A stretch of DNA of 64,000 nucleotides. It comes from an uncultured Bacillota bacterium (GTDB lineage Bacteria; Bacillota; Clostridia; Lachnospirales; Lachnospiraceae). Shown here one piece after another: positions 17,667 to 27,056 of the stretch. The DNA is taken from positions 1 to 64,000 of the forward strand of contig CASEXH010000020.1 of NCBI GenBank assembly GCA_949291945.1, read 5' to 3'. The translations under genes were made by a program, and so were the position numbers. Numbering within the stretch: the first letter of the stretch is position 1; each line of letters begins with the position of its first letter. The notes beneath the pieces are model-generated. The model had not been told where the DNA came from and searched no databases. It saw nothing but the letters and a program-made list of their open reading frames with translations.

Positions 17667-18206
17667 CTATTTTTTCAAAACTTCTTCATATAAATTATTG
17701 CCCTGAGAATCGATGACCACGATCACCGGAAGATTTTCCACCTCCAGTTTCCGGATGGCCTCTGTTCCCAGATCTTCATAGGCAATCACTTCCGCCTTTT
17801 TAATGCACTTGGAAAGAAGAGCGCCTGCCCCTCCCACAGCGGCGAAAAACACAGCGCCGTTCCGGACAATGGCCTCTGTGACCTCTGGCTTTCTCTTGCC
17901 TTTCCCGATCATCCCCGTAAGGCCCAGATCCAGAAGTCTGGGCGTATATTTGTCCATACGGCTGGCTGTAGTAGGTCCCGCAGAACCGATAGGCCTGCCT
18001 TCTCTTGCCGGGGTTGGCCCCATATAATAGATCACATTTCCCTCCAGCTCAATGGGAAGTTTTTCTCCCCGGTCCAGCGCCTGGGACATCCGCAGATGGG
18101 CCGCATCCCTGGCTGTATAAATGGTTCCTGTAATATAAACATAATCCCCTGCTCTCAGAGTCTTAACTTCTTCCTGATCCAAAGGGGCTTTCAGATATCT
18201 GTCCAT
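17667..18206 (-). CDS. mesaconase (2-methylfumarate hydratase) beta subunit, class I fumarase-like
   Basis: A 179-residue C-terminal-type subunit of a two-subunit iron-sulfur hydro-lyase (FumA/TtdB type). Typical stretches are LRAGDYVYITGTIYTARDAAH and YMGPTPAREGRPIGSAGPTTASRMD. It pairs with the alpha subunit directly upstream (gap 21 bp). Sequence alone allows fumarase or tartrate dehydratase. Because the genes follow methylaspartate ammonia-lyase and accompany citramalate-lyase-type genes, hydration of mesaconate to citramalate is the best reading. Confidence 0.85.
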   Translation of the reverse strand: MDRYLKAPLDQEEVKTLRAGDYVYITGTIYTARDAAHLRMSQALDRGEKLPIELEGNVIYYMGPTPAREGRPIGSAGPTTASRMDKYTPRLLDLGLTGMIGKGKRKPEVTEAIVRNGAVFFAAVGGAGALLSKCIKKAEVIAYEDLGTEAIRKLEVENLPVIVVIDSQGNNLYEEVLKK

Positions 18207-18227
18207 GTTCCTTCCTCCTGTAAATTC

Positions 18228-19073
18228 TCAGATTGTCCGCACAATATGGCGGTTTACATGACAGCACATATTCACTGCCACCGGAAGTCCCGCAATGTGG
18301 GTGGCATAGGTATTGATATTTACCGCCAGAGCAGTGGTATCTCCCCCCAGTCCTGCAGGTCCCAGACCGATCTCGTTGATCTTTGCCAGCAGTTCTTCCT
18401 CCATCTCCCTGATATGAGGCAGAGGAGAATGGGTGCCAATCTCCCTGGTCAATGCTTTCTTTGCCAGAATAGCGGCTTTTTCAAAGGTACCGCCGATACC
18501 TACTCCCACCACTACAGGAGGGCAGGCGTTGGGGCCTGCTTCCTTTACTGTATCAATAATGGCTTCTTTTACTCCCTCTGCTCCGTCTGCCGGTTTCAGC
18601 ATCCAGATCTTACTCATATTCTCACTTCCGAAGCCCTTCGGCGCCAGAGTGATCTCCACCTGGTCTCCGGGAACGATCTCATAATGGATCACTGCAGGGG
18701 TATTATCTTTGGTATTGACTCTTAAAAGAGGATCTCCCACCACAGACTTTCTCAGATAGCCTTCTTCATATCCCTGGCGGACCCCTTCATTTACAGCGTC
18801 TTCTACGCTGCCTCCTTCAAAATGCACGTCCTGGCCCACTTTCAAAAATACTACAGCCATTCCTGTATCCTGGCAGATAGGGATCATATCCTCTCCGGCA
18901 ATGTCCAGGTTTTCCAGCAGCTGGCCCAATATCTGTTTTGCCAGAGGTTTGGACTCTTTTTCATATGCGCTGCGCATAGCCTTTTCCATATCCGGAGCCA
19001 GATAATGATTGGCCTGAATGCACATTTCTTTGATGTTTTCTGTAAGCATACGGGTGTTTACATTTCTAACCAT
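18228..19073 (-). CDS. mesaconase (2-methylfumarate hydratase) alpha subunit, class I fumarase-like
   Basis: A 281-residue catalytic subunit of a [4Fe-4S] hydro-lyase. Three cysteines fit cluster ligands: PICQDTGM (about residue 63), GPNACPPVVVGVGIGG (about 185) and NMCCHVNRH near the C-terminus. ATG 19073 gives the family N-terminus (residues MVRNVNTRMLTENIKEMC) and has GGAGG upstream. A longer reading frame extends back into the preceding gene and is not used. With its beta partner it would hydrate mesaconate to (S)-citramalate in the methylaspartate pathway. Confidence 0.87.
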   Translation of the reverse strand: MVRNVNTRMLTENIKEMCIQANHYLAPDMEKAMRSAYEKESKPLAKQILGQLLENLDIAGEDMIPICQDTGMAVVFLKVGQDVHFEGGSVEDAVNEGVRQGYEEGYLRKSVVGDPLLRVNTKDNTPAVIHYEIVPGDQVEITLAPKGFGSENMSKIWMLKPADGAEGVKEAIIDTVKEAGPNACPPVVVGVGIGGTFEKAAILAKKALTREIGTHSPLPHIREMEEELLAKINEIGLGPAGLGGDTTALAVNINTYATHIAGLPVAVNMCCHVNRHIVRTI

Positions 19074-19096
19074 ATCTCTTCTTTCCTCCAATTTTT

Positions 19097-20041
19097 CTAA
19101 CTTCTGTGCAGCTGCCGGTTCAGATCGATACGGTTCAGATCGTGGATATCCTCTGTTCTGTTTCCTCCGATCAGACCGATCAGCATATAATATCCTGTAG
19201 CAGGATCCTGGGGATAATCCTTGATCAAAGTAAAATCTTCGATTTTTCCCGTACTGGAAATGTGCATCCTGGGTCCCAGACATTCCATAATATAGTCCCC
19301 GATCTGCACATGATTCTCATCATAATAGGAAACCGGAAGATCTTTTTTCACCGCTTCCCGCACCTGCTCCTCAAGCCTGTACAGATCCACCGGCGGTTTT
19401 TCCTCAAAGAGCAGGACGAACCCATGGCGCACATCAGATCTGGGACCGTCCTGGGCGTATCCCTCTCCCATAAAATAAACACACAGATCCTCCAGAGTAT
19501 GAGCCATTTTTCTATAGGCTACAGATTTATGTACAATATTGGCAATGTTTTCCGGCTGAGGTCCGAACATATTTGGCCTGGTAATAATGATCTCCTCGCC
19601 GATCCCCACCAACAAATCCGCATTCCTCTTCAGAAAAGGATGGATCAGTTCAAAGTGTTCCACAATCACCATTTTCCCATATCCGGCAGCCTCCAGGATC
19701 GCCTCTGCCAGTATATGCATCTGGGTAAAAGCAGACTCAAAGCGGATATCCAGATGATAGGTATGAGGAGAAAAAGGATCCGACAGATCTTCATGTAGAA
19801 GAGGCAGGGGCCGTACATTTACCCCCTCGTCATCATTGGTCAGATCCAGCCCCGGGAACATGCCTTTGATCAGCAGGCTCTTTCCTGCTCCTGCATCCCC
19901 GATGATACCGATGATATGATCAAAGGGGCTGAGGTACATCTGGCTTAACTGCATTCCCAGATCCGCCATACGGCGGTTTCCTCTTGGGGCAAAATAGAAA
20001 CTATACAGGTTACTGTCCTGCATTTGTCTTGAATATGCCAT
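19097..20041 (-). CDS. P-loop nucleotide-binding protein of unknown role in the methylaspartate cluster
   Basis: A 314-residue protein with a clear Walker A motif, GDAGAGKS, at about residues 48-55, and a possible Walker B hydrophobic-acid run (KMVIVEHFELIHP, near 123-135). The rest is unfamiliar: a histidine/aspartate-rich middle (SPHTYHLDIRFESAFTQMH) and a C-terminal half with ECLGPRMHISSTGKIEDF. I believe similar proteins accompany methylaspartate genes in other Clostridia, but that is memory, not checked. Its place between mal and the mesaconase genes, with short gaps and a good SD (AGAGGA), makes it part of the operon. A role in enzyme maturation or regulation is possible; no function is assigned. 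Confidence 0.75.
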   Translation of the reverse strand: MAYSRQMQDSNLYSFYFAPRGNRRMADLGMQLSQMYLSPFDHIIGIIGDAGAGKSLLIKGMFPGLDLTNDDEGVNVRPLPLLHEDLSDPFSPHTYHLDIRFESAFTQMHILAEAILEAAGYGKMVIVEHFELIHPFLKRNADLLVGIGEEIIITRPNMFGPQPENIANIVHKSVAYRKMAHTLEDLCVYFMGEGYAQDGPRSDVRHGFVLLFEEKPPVDLYRLEEQVREAVKKDLPVSYYDENHVQIGDYIMECLGPRMHISSTGKIEDFTLIKDYPQDPATGYYMLIGLIGGNRTEDIHDLNRIDLNRQLHRS

Positions 20042-20166
20042 AAAATTTTCCTCTCAGATTGAAAATCAGAAGACCAAACACGCTTCCGGAATCCTTCTGC
20101 AAGCGGTTTGGCCTTTCTATATCTCAAGAATGCCGAAGCATTCCTGCTGCAGTATCTATGTCAGTT

Positions 20167-21417
20167 TTACTGGCGTTTTCCTGCTTTTCTCAGAGCAAGG
20201 ATTCTCTCCATCTCATTGTAAACAATCATGTAGCCTTCGTCAACACCCATGCCTGGCTTTGCCAGGATCTGATCCGGCTTTGTAGCCATGGCGCAGTTTA
20301 CACACACCTGGGCGGAACGGTCTGTCTCATTACAGGTTCCTCCCTGATAAGCGCCGAAGCCCTTTTCCTTGCAGTAGAGAACAGCCTCTACGATATTGTT
20401 GATCCCGCCCAGGTCTGGGGTCTTGATCTGGGCCATATGTCCTGCCTTATTATCGGCAAAATATTTTACGTCTTCCAGAGTATTGCACCACTCGTCGGCA
20501 ACCAGTTCCACGTTAATGCCTCTTCTGTCTACTTCTTCCCTCAGACCTTTCAGACAGAGCATCTGCTTTTCTCTTTCTTCAGCATCCATAGGGCCTTCGA
20601 TCCTTAAATGGAAAGGTTTGGCCGCTTCTTCCAGCTCTGCCAGATAATCTGCCATAGCCGGATAATTATCTACTCCAAAGATTGCCCCAATGGTTCCGTA
20701 CACGTCAATATGGAAAATAGGCATATAGCTTTCATCATGGCGCAGTTTCAACACTCTGTCCCGCAGCCATTCCACATATTCCTTTAAGATTTCTCCATGT
20801 TCTCCCAGCTTGGTCTTTACATTATTGATCAGAGCGTGGGGCATAACTGCCGCACCTTTTAAGATCATCTTATCCGCATTGTCATAACGGCTGTCCCCGG
20901 ACTGGGTAAAAATAGGAATAGGCTCCTCTGAAACCGTAGTACCGTACTCATCTGCCACCACCTCGCACATAAGGCGTTTCGTGGATTTTGCCACAGCATC
21001 CAGGATTGCCTGGCTCACGCCGTAGCGGATAGCTGTATGCAGCCGCTTTCCGTCTACCTGGATATTCTCCAGCATTTCGCAGAGCCCCTTAAAGCTGTCC
21101 GCTTCCCGGCCTACCAATTCCGGTTTAATATACTTTTCAATAATCGGAATAAAATCTTCTGCCAGAAACAGCGGGTCACGTCCCCCTGCTCCGGAATACT
21201 GAACGGCCGCACAGTCGCCCCAGGCAATCTGTCCGTCCTCCAGGATCAACATAACAGAAATGGCTTCTCCGGCCTGTCTCACAGACTTAAATCCAGGAGT
21301 TACCGTTTCACCAAAATAAGCTGCGCCGTCAGATACGGCACCTTTTTTAATTGCTCTCTGATCGTCAAAGAAAAATCCGGTTCTGGCTTTGGAACACACA
21401 AGATCTACTATTTTCAT
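20167..21417 (-). CDS. mal: methylaspartate ammonia-lyase
   Basis: Splits (2S,3S)-3-methylaspartate into mesaconate and ammonia, the second step of glutamate breakdown after glutamate mutase. 416 residues, an enolase-superfamily barrel. Visible active-site elements are the metal ligands in HIDVYGT (about residue 238), RIEGP (about 273) and ADEWCN (about 308), and the catalytic lysine in QIKTPDLGG (about 331). SD AAAGGAG lies seven bases before ATG 21417. A 925-bp non-coding stretch with structured repeats separates it from glmE, so it may have its own promoter. Confidence 0.96.
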   Translation of the reverse strand: MKIVDLVCSKARTGFFFDDQRAIKKGAVSDGAAYFGETVTPGFKSVRQAGEAISVMLILEDGQIAWGDCAAVQYSGAGGRDPLFLAEDFIPIIEKYIKPELVGREADSFKGLCEMLENIQVDGKRLHTAIRYGVSQAILDAVAKSTKRLMCEVVADEYGTTVSEEPIPIFTQSGDSRYDNADKMILKGAAVMPHALINNVKTKLGEHGEILKEYVEWLRDRVLKLRHDESYMPIFHIDVYGTIGAIFGVDNYPAMADYLAELEEAAKPFHLRIEGPMDAEEREKQMLCLKGLREEVDRRGINVELVADEWCNTLEDVKYFADNKAGHMAQIKTPDLGGINNIVEAVLYCKEKGFGAYQGGTCNETDRSAQVCVNCAMATKPDQILAKPGMGVDEGYMIVYNEMERILALRKAGKRQ

Positions 21418-21476
21418 TTTTTTCTCCTTTTTTGGGGAGCCGGAAGGGGGTTTGGAGGATGGGGAGGGAAAGCGGT

Positions 21477-21613
21477 CAGTCCCTCTGGAAAAGATTAGAA
21501 GCCTCGGAAGACATCAGGGTCTTTTCTTGCTCAAAACCGTTTTTCATTCGCAGAAAAGACCCTGATGCCTTCTTCGGCGGCTTTCAGTGCTTGAGGAGGG
21601 ACTGGGATTCAGG
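21477..21613 (+). repeat. structured element copy A
   Basis: Basal stem CAGTCCCTC (21477-21485) with GAGGGACTG (21596-21604). Upper stem of 16 perfect pairs, CATCAGGGTCTTTTCT (21512-21527) with its complement at 21552-21567. The 24-nt loop contains TCAAAACCGTTTTTCATTC. The 3' tail after the basal stem is GGATTCAGG. Confidence 0.85.
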
Positions 21614-21838
21614 TGTGCTTTCCATGGCTCCTCTGGTCTCCAAAGGAGGTTCCAGCGGCTCCGCAAAAGCTTGCCGCCTGCCCATCCTGCCGGTGCTTCC
21701 GGCTCCGGTAAGTTATAGTTGATTAAAATTACGGTATTTTAAATGGATATTGTTGAAATTTTTCAGTTCTGTACCGGCGCTTTGTGCGCTGCCTGTTTCG
21801 CCTTTACGAAATGTTTTGGGAGGATTGAAAAAGATGTT

Positions 21839-21975
21839 CAGTTCCTCTGGAAGATATCGTAAGCCTCCGAAGACACCAGGGTCTTTTCTTGCTCAAAACC
21901 GTTTTTAATTCGCAGAAAAGACCCTGATATCTCCTCCTGCTTTTCCAAGTGCTTGAAAAGGAACTGGGATTCAGG
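21839..21975 (+). repeat. structured element copy B
   Basis: Basal stem CAGTTCCT (21839-21846) with AGGAACTG (21959-21966): relative to copy A, a T on one side is matched by an A on the other. Upper stem CAGGGTCTTTTCT (21877-21889) pairs with 21914-21926. The loop contains TCAAAACCGTTTTTAATTC, and the tail is GGATTCAGG. Confidence 0.85.
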
Positions 21976-22030
21976 TGCGCTTCTCCTGGCTCCTCAAAAG
22001 ATTGCCGTCCGACTCACGCTGAGTGCAAGG

Positions 22031-22126
22031 CCTATATCCCAGCCTCGCAAGGTCCTGGTGGTGGGGGATAGGCGAATTGAAAACGCTTTTGAGCCTGGAC
22101 CCCACTTCCTGGATCTGGCGGGGCTG
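22031..22126 (-). repeat. structured element copy C (inverted)
   Basis: Read on the minus strand: basal stem CAGCCCCGC with GCGAGGCTG (one mismatch; plus-strand 22118-22126 and 22040-22048). The upper stem has GTGGGG and AGGC blocks (22061-22066, 22070-22073) facing CCCCAC and GCCT (22100-22105, 22093-22096). The loop is TCAAAAGCGTTTTCAATTC and the tail GGATATAGG. The stem sequence is unlike A and B, but the plan is the same. Confidence 0.78.
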
Positions 22127-22198
22127 AACACTTCCCATCTCACTCCTCCAGATCTGAGGTGTCAGTTTCTTCTCACCTGATTCACGCCGAGTGCAAGA

Positions 22199-22292
22199 CC
22201 TGTATCCCAGCCCCAGGGTGCCCGGCGGTGGAGCTCAGGCGAATTTTAAAACGCTTTTGAGCCTGAGCCCACCGCCTGGTGCTCCGGGGCTG
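22199..22292 (-). repeat. structured element copy D (inverted)
   Basis: Read on the minus strand: basal stem CAGCCCC with GGGGCTG (plus-strand 22286-22292 and 22208-22214). Upper stem of 16 pairs with one bulge (22224-22231 plus 22233-22240 with 22261-22276). The loop is TCAAAAGCGTTTTAAAATTC and the tail GGATACAGG. Confidence 0.82.
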
Positions 22293-22342
22293 AACACAAC
22301 CTTCCCTCCGCTGTCAGTCCCCAAGAAACTGCCCCCTCAGTC

Positions 22343-23791
22343 TCACTTCGGCTTTCCTACCAGCCTTCCTTTGCTAATAGCATATACATCATCAATGACC
22401 ATCTGGAAGGAAGCTTTTCTCTTTTCCATTTTTGCTCTGTGCTCGATCTTATTCCGGTTGTAATTGATCAGTTCTTTTGGCAGGGGCACATGGGCAGGGT
22501 TCAGATACCGCACTGCACCTTCAAAATCACGTGCAGGAAGCATCTTACCATAGTTATATTTGCTGGGTGCAAAGGGAATGTCAATGACTCCGGCCTTTAC
22601 TGCACGTATAGCTCCAAGGGCCAGGTCGCCTTTTCCCAGTTCAAAACTCTTATCTACAATGGCTCTGGTTTCTTCTTTAATAATAGCTTTTTCCAACTCC
22701 AGGGCAGAGCTTTTCAGTTCCTGATCTGCCAGCAGAGAAATGGCCTGTTTCGTACAGCGAAGACCCTGGGCGTTGGCCTCCATGGTAGGCACTCCAATGG
22801 CCTCATGAGGAGTTTTTACGATAACCTTGGTGGCTTTCGCCAGAGCCGCCACAGAACTTCCCCAGGAAATAACGGCAAAGGCTTTTGCTTCGTCCTGAGG
22901 GAATCCTCCCATCCACTGATGGAGAACCGTAGTTACTGTCACGTCTTCATAGCCGTACTGGTCCAGATATTCCTCTGTCAGTTCTTCCAGAACTCGGAGA
23001 GCTGCTACGTCCTGTACCAGATTTCCGCACTGTCCGTATCCTACGGTAATGTTTTTGACACCCTGTTCAGCTGCCAGCATAGCCTCTATGATGGCTACTG
23101 CATTGGACATAGAAGGCGGAACCAGGGTTCCTGTAAGAGGACCGTAAGGTTCCCGGTTAATGGATACTCCCGCCTCTTCATAGATTCCTGTCAGCCGGTC
23201 CACATACTGCCAGTCATAAATGGTCCTTTCCAGGGGAACGTCCTTGGCATATGGAATGTTATAGGAGATTCCCCCTCCCTCATAGCTGGTAAATCCTCCT
23301 GCATAACAGATCTCTGTAAGGAGCCGGGCGTCCGGTGTGCCGTGACGGACCTGTACGGGAATGTCCAGATTTTCAATAATCTGACGGCAGCCGTAAACCC
23401 CGTGATTTACTGCCGGGAAGCCATTGAGCATGGACTTCCGGGTATGTATGGACTCCTTGATCCCGTTCTCCGCCTCTTCGTAACGGTTCTGTCTGGTATA
23501 AGAATCAATGGTAGTAGGGAGCAGGTCTGCCTCTCCTTTGTCCTGCAGATACTGAAGCAGCTTGATGTGCTCGTCGATCAGAGCCACTCCGGCCCTTGGC
23601 TGGATCAGAGTCTTTCTCTCTTTTTTTGCTGCAGCCAGTTTTCTTGAAAAACTTTTTGATTCAGGCATGCTTTTGTGATACTCAATGGATTCATCAAAGT
23701 CTACATCCTTGCCTGTAGGCCATTGTCCCAGGATTTCTTTTCGGATCCCGTAAAATTCATCATCCGACAGCTTCTTATTCATTATGTCCAT
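22343..23791 (-). CDS. glmE: glutamate mutase (methylaspartate mutase) epsilon subunit
   Basis: The large catalytic subunit of adenosylcobalamin-dependent glutamate mutase, which rearranges glutamate to 3-methylaspartate. 482 residues, close to the clostridial enzyme, a TIM barrel. Substrate-binding region residues such as [13 protein letters not shown] and [16 protein letters not shown] are present. ATG 23791 has AAGGAG ten bases upstream; a TTG at 23800 is too close to the SD. It overlaps glmL by 17 bases. Acts with GlmS, which carries the B12. Confidence 0.95.
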   Translation of the reverse strand: MDIMNKKLSDDEFYGIRKEILGQWPTGKDVDFDESIEYHKSMPESKSFSRKLAAAKKERKTLIQPRAGVALIDEHIKLLQYLQDKGEADLLPTTIDSYTRQNRYEEAENGIKESIHTRKSMLNGFPAVNHGVYGCRQIIENLDIPVQVRHGTPDARLLTEICYAGGFTSYEGGGISYNIPYAKDVPLERTIYDWQYVDRLTGIYEEAGVSINREPYGPLTGTLVPPSMSNAVAIIEAMLAAEQGVKNITVGYGQCGNLVQDVAALRVLEELTEEYLDQYGYEDVTVTTVLHQWMGGFPQDEAKAFAVISWGSSVAALAKATKVIVKTPHEAIGVPTMEANAQGLRCTKQAISLLADQELKSSALELEKAIIKEETRAIVDKSFELGKGDLALGAIRAVKAGVIDIPFAPSKYNYGKMLPARDFEGAVRYLNPAHVPLPKELINYNRNKIEHRAKMEKRKASFQMVIDDVYAISKGRLVGKPK

Positions 23792-25172
23792 AATCAGCAA
23801 TCTCCTTCTTCATTATTTCCAGAGCAGCCACAGGGTAATACTGAGAAAGCAGACCCATGGCTGCCAGAATATACTTTTGGTCAATCAGTATCTTGGCATT
23901 TTCCGGTCTCAGAGAATTGGGAGCTCCGGGATCGTAGAGAGCCTTTGCTGCGACTTCTTTAACATTTTCGGCATGGATCAGGGCTCCCCCTGTAGCTACC
24001 ACATACTTAACTTTTCTAAGGTCCTTTCCTGTCTGAAGAAAAGTCAGCCCTGTAGGGGTATAGACCTGTTCCAGAGTTCCTGCGTGACGGGAAACTGCTG
24101 TTTCCACTGCTCCGCAGGCCAGAGCGAAGTCCATATGCTTCATCTCTTCATTATCCGGTATATAATCTGTATGACTTCCAAGGAAATCCACCAGCTCCGG
24201 TATCCGTTTCCGGGGTATTCCAGAGAGGAGGGACAGTTTCCGGTCCCCCACAGCCTCCAGTATTCCGTGAACGCTGTACCGCATTCCGATATCCCCTTCT
24301 ACGCTTCTCTTAGAATAAGGTTCCTGAAGACCCTTCAACACAGTTCCCACATTCGCCGGATTTCCTTCCGCAACCGAATACACATCTGTAGTAGCTCCTC
24401 CCAGATCTACCCCGACCAGTTCTCCCAGACCCGGATGATCCTCCCATCCCTCTGCCAGAAGCTCCATTGCCTCCATCATAGCGGAAGGAGTAGGCATGAT
24501 GATCCCCGATACCAGATCCGCGGCTTTGGAAAGTCCTTTGCCCTGTACGATCCTTTTTAAAAAGATCTCCCGGATCTGTTTCTGAGCAGGGATCACATTC
24601 AGCTCTCCCAGTCTGGGCATTACGTTCTCACATACAAAAGTACTCCGGCCTTTCAGGATCTCCTGGCACTGATCTGCAGCGTTCCGGTTTCCTGCGATCA
24701 CAATGGGGCAGTCGTAACTCAAAGCAGACAGCACCTGGGCGTTATACAGGATATTTTCTGTATTTCCTCCGTCAGTGCCTCCTGTAAGAAGGATAATATC
24801 CGGATGATATTCTTCAATTTCTTTGAAGTCACCTTTTGTCAGTTGAAAGGAATAGGTCTTCCACACCTTGGCTCCGGCGCCCAGGGAAGCCTCCCTGGAG
24901 GCCTGAGCGGTAAGATCCGGCACCAGACCGATAGAGATCATCTTCAGTCCCCCCGCCGCGCTGGAACAGGCATACCGCTCTTCAAAATCTAGAGGACCTG
25001 TTTCTTTTTCCAGGATCTCCAGCCCATGGTCCAGGCCTTCGTTAATATCTGTCTCCACTGTAGTATAGACAGCAGCCGTACCCAGGATCCTGCAGTCTTC
25101 CACATCTACAGCCGTCACTTTTGTATTGGTACTTCCAAAATCCACCAACAGGATTGGTTTCATTTTCTTCAC
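23775..25172 (-). CDS. glmL: GlmL/MutL, glutamate mutase accessory ATPase-like protein
   Basis: A 465-residue member of the actin/Hsp70-like ATPase group found between the two mutase subunit genes in Clostridia. The phosphate-1 motif [13 protein letters not shown] is at residues 10-22 and a second, [14 protein letters not shown], is near 215. Its exact role is not settled; a reactivase or chaperone for the B12 enzyme is the usual proposal. It lies eight bases after glmS and overlaps glmE. Confidence 0.93.
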   Translation of the reverse strand: MKKMKPILLVDFGSTNTKVTAVDVEDCRILGTAAVYTTVETDINEGLDHGLEILEKETGPLDFEERYACSSAAGGLKMISIGLVPDLTAQASREASLGAGAKVWKTYSFQLTKGDFKEIEEYHPDIILLTGGTDGGNTENILYNAQVLSALSYDCPIVIAGNRNAADQCQEILKGRSTFVCENVMPRLGELNVIPAQKQIREIFLKRIVQGKGLSKAADLVSGIIMPTPSAMMEAMELLAEGWEDHPGLGELVGVDLGGATTDVYSVAEGNPANVGTVLKGLQEPYSKRSVEGDIGMRYSVHGILEAVGDRKLSLLSGIPRKRIPELVDFLGSHTDYIPDNEEMKHMDFALACGAVETAVSRHAGTLEQVYTPTGLTFLQTGKDLRKVKYVVATGGALIHAENVKEVAAKALYDPGAPNSLRPENAKILIDQKYILAAMGLLSQYYPVAALEIMKKEIADYGHNE

Positions 25173-25180
25173 CGCCTTGC

Positions 25181-25615
25181 TTATCCTTCTTCTGCTTCCG
25201 GTTTCTGTATCCCAAAGTCTTCATATAAAGCCGCGATAGTAGTTTCCGGAGCGGTTCCCGGTCCGAATACCCGGTCAAAGCCCATAGCTTTAAAACGCTT
25301 TTCCACCTCATTAAAGGGCTGCTTTCCTACAACAATATTACCTCCCACGTAGAGAAGGATCCCTTTTAATCCGGCCTCATCACATTTATCCCGCAGTCCC
25401 CGGCAATCCAGTTCTCCGTGTCCGTACAGAGAAGATACCAGGATCGCATCTGCCGCGGTCTCAATGGCGGCGGAAATATATTCTTCCTGGGACACCATAA
25501 CTCCCAGATTGATCACTTCAAATCCTGCGTCTTCAAAAGCATGCTGGAGTATGGTGTTTCCCACCGCATGGACATCTGCGCCAATGACCCCGATCACCAG
25601 TTTTTTCTTATCCAC
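25181..25615 (-). CDS. glmS: glutamate mutase (methylaspartate mutase) sigma subunit, B12-binding
   Basis: A 144-residue cobalamin-binding subunit. The base-off/His-on B12 motif DxHxxG is seen as DVHAVG (about residues 14-19), followed by the SxL motif (VSSLYGHG, about residue 60) and the GG motif (YVGGNIVVG, about 92). GTG 25615 is taken as start: GGGAGAGG lies just upstream and the resulting N-terminus ([19 protein letters not shown]) matches the family. An ORF extension upstream runs into citF and is not used. Confidence 0.94.
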   Translation of the reverse strand: MDKKKLVIGVIGADVHAVGNTILQHAFEDAGFEVINLGVMVSQEEYISAAIETAADAILVSSLYGHGELDCRGLRDKCDEAGLKGILLYVGGNIVVGKQPFNEVEKRFKAMGFDRVFGPGTAPETTIAALYEDFGIQKPEAEEG

Positions 25616-25646
25616 TGTAAAACCTCTCCCTTCACATTTCCTATTT

Positions 25647-27056
25647 TTATATTTCTGCCACTTCTTTAATCGTATCCAGCACAGTGCCGTCACGGTAAAG
25701 GACTTTCGCCACCACTCTGTCTCCCATTTTCACCGGACGTGGAACACCGGCAATCTCTTCTGCCATTTCTTTCAGTTCCCGGATATCCCGGACAGGAAGA
25801 CCTGCTTTTATCAATTTTTCTCTCAGTTCCTTCTGTCTGGGATTCACGGCAATACCTCTCTGGGTAACGATCACGTCCACCGTCTCTCCGGGAGTGGATT
25901 TACAGAGGACCTGATCTACGATAAGCGGCAGCCTGGCTCTTATCAGCGGCGCCACGATAATAGCAAGTTTGGAACCTGCCGCCGTGTCGCTGTGTCCTCC
26001 CGATCCTCCCATTATGTAGCCGTTGGAATCTGTATGCACATTTACATGAAAGTCCAGATCCACCTGAGTAGCTCCCAGGATCACCACATCCAGACTGTCC
26101 ACCGCTGCACTCTTTGCTGCCGGTGAAGCATAGCGCATAGCTGATATCTCCCGGTGCTTCGGATTCTCCCGGATGGATTCAATGGCCTTCAGGTCAAAAC
26201 ACTGAACGTCCAGTATGGTATCAAAAAATCCCTTATTTGCCATATCCACCATATATCCGGTAATTCCTCCCATACAGAAGCTGCCTTTGATATGGTCTTT
26301 TTCCATCATTTCTTCCACATATTTAGCCACAGCCAGGGAAGCCCCTCCTGCGCCTGTCTGGAAGGAAAATCCATTCTTCAAATAGCCGGAATGTTTCACC
26401 ACCTGGGCGGCCAGTCCTGCGATCCGCAGGCCTACCGGATCTCTGGTGATCTTTGTGGTCCCGGAAACGATCCTGGCAGGATCTCCGATCTGGGGCACCT
26501 GAACTACATAGTCCACATAGCCTTCTTCTATAGAGGCATCCCGAAGCGGGTAAGGAGCCAGATAATCTGTGACCGCCACTACCTTTTTAGCGTACATGGC
26601 GTCAGAAAAAGCATAGCCCAGGGAGCCGCAGGCGGAAGGTCCGTACTTTCCGCTGAGATTTCCCATAGGGTCTGCGCAGGGCGCTGCCAGAAAGGCAATA
26701 TCAATCTTGGACGCTCCCCTTTCCATATCTCCGGCCCGGCCTCCGTGGGTGCGGAAGATCACCGGTTTTTCCATGATTCCCTGTGAAATGGCTTTTCCAA
26801 CTTTTCCTCCCATATAGTTACATTCAATCTGGGTCACCACCCCGTTTTTGATATGTTCAATGAGAGGTTCATGAATATCAAAAATCGAACTGGCATTTAC
26901 GGTCAGATCCCGGATTCCCATAGCTGCCGTCTCCTCCAGGACCATATTCAGCACATAGTCACCGTTGCGCATATGATGGTGGAAAGATATGGTCATTCCG
27001 TCTTTCAATCCGGCCTTTTCTATAGCCTCCCGGATGCTTTGGATCAATTTGCTCAT
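25647..27056 (-). CDS. citF: citrate/citramalate lyase alpha subunit (CoA-transferase)
   Basis: A 469-residue alpha subunit homologous to CitF. It exchanges the acetyl group on the carrier protein for citrate or citramalate. Features are the N-terminal [18 protein letters not shown], the glycine-rich [15 protein letters not shown] near residue 345, and a C-terminal [12 protein letters not shown]. In this operon, downstream of the hut genes and next to glutamate mutase, the substrate is more likely (S)-citramalate than citrate. There is no citrate transporter or oxaloacetate decarboxylase in the window. It overlaps citE by four bases. Confidence 0.92.
   Translation of the reverse strand: MSKLIQSIREAIEKAGLKDGMTISFHHHMRNGDYVLNMVLEETAAMGIRDLTVNASSIFDIHEPLIEHIKNGVVTQIECNYMGGKVGKAISQGIMEKPVIFRTHGGRAGDMERGASKIDIAFLAAPCADPMGNLSGKYGPSACGSLGYAFSDAMYAKKVVAVTDYLAPYPLRDASIEEGYVDYVVQVPQIGDPARIVSGTTKITRDPVGLRIAGLAAQVVKHSGYLKNGFSFQTGAGGASLAVAKYVEEMMEKDHIKGSFCMGGITGYMVDMANKGFFDTILDVQCFDLKAIESIRENPKHREISAMRYASPAAKSAAVDSLDVVILGATQVDLDFHVNVHTDSNGYIMGGSGGHSDTAAGSKLAIIVAPLIRARLPLIVDQVLCKSTPGETVDVIVTQRGIAVNPRQKELREKLIKAGLPVRDIRELKEMAEEIAGVPRPVKMGDRVVAKVLYRDGTVLDTIKEVAEI

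Larger units (their letters stand above)
21418..22342. other. 925-bp non-coding region with four structured elements
   Basis: This gap interrupts an otherwise tight minus-strand operon (glmE to mal). It has no convincing reading frame. It contains four related hairpin elements, A and B on the plus strand and C and D on the minus strand, listed separately. The 120 bp between A and B includes an AT-rich part (about 21711-21770). No cobalamin riboswitch signature was found, although glutamate mutase needs B12. No IS-like transposase is present. Confidence 0.8.

Noticed and set aside
17667..19073. Housekeeping fumarase or tartrate dehydratase
   Set aside because: The sequence permits it, but the context directly after methylaspartate ammonia-lyase points to mesaconase.
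21477..22292. Insertion sequence or simple MITE
   Set aside because: No transposase frame. Stem sequences differ between copies while pairing is kept, unlike recent MITE copies, although a hairpin mobile element is not fully excluded.
21418..22342. Cobalamin riboswitch in front of B12-dependent pathway genes
   Set aside because: The conserved B12-box and core sequences were not found on either strand. The structures present follow a different, repeated plan.
22439..23647. 402-codon plus-strand open frame opposite glmE
   Set aside because: Antisense shadow of a clearly recognised gene, with low-complexity, unfamilial residue make-up.
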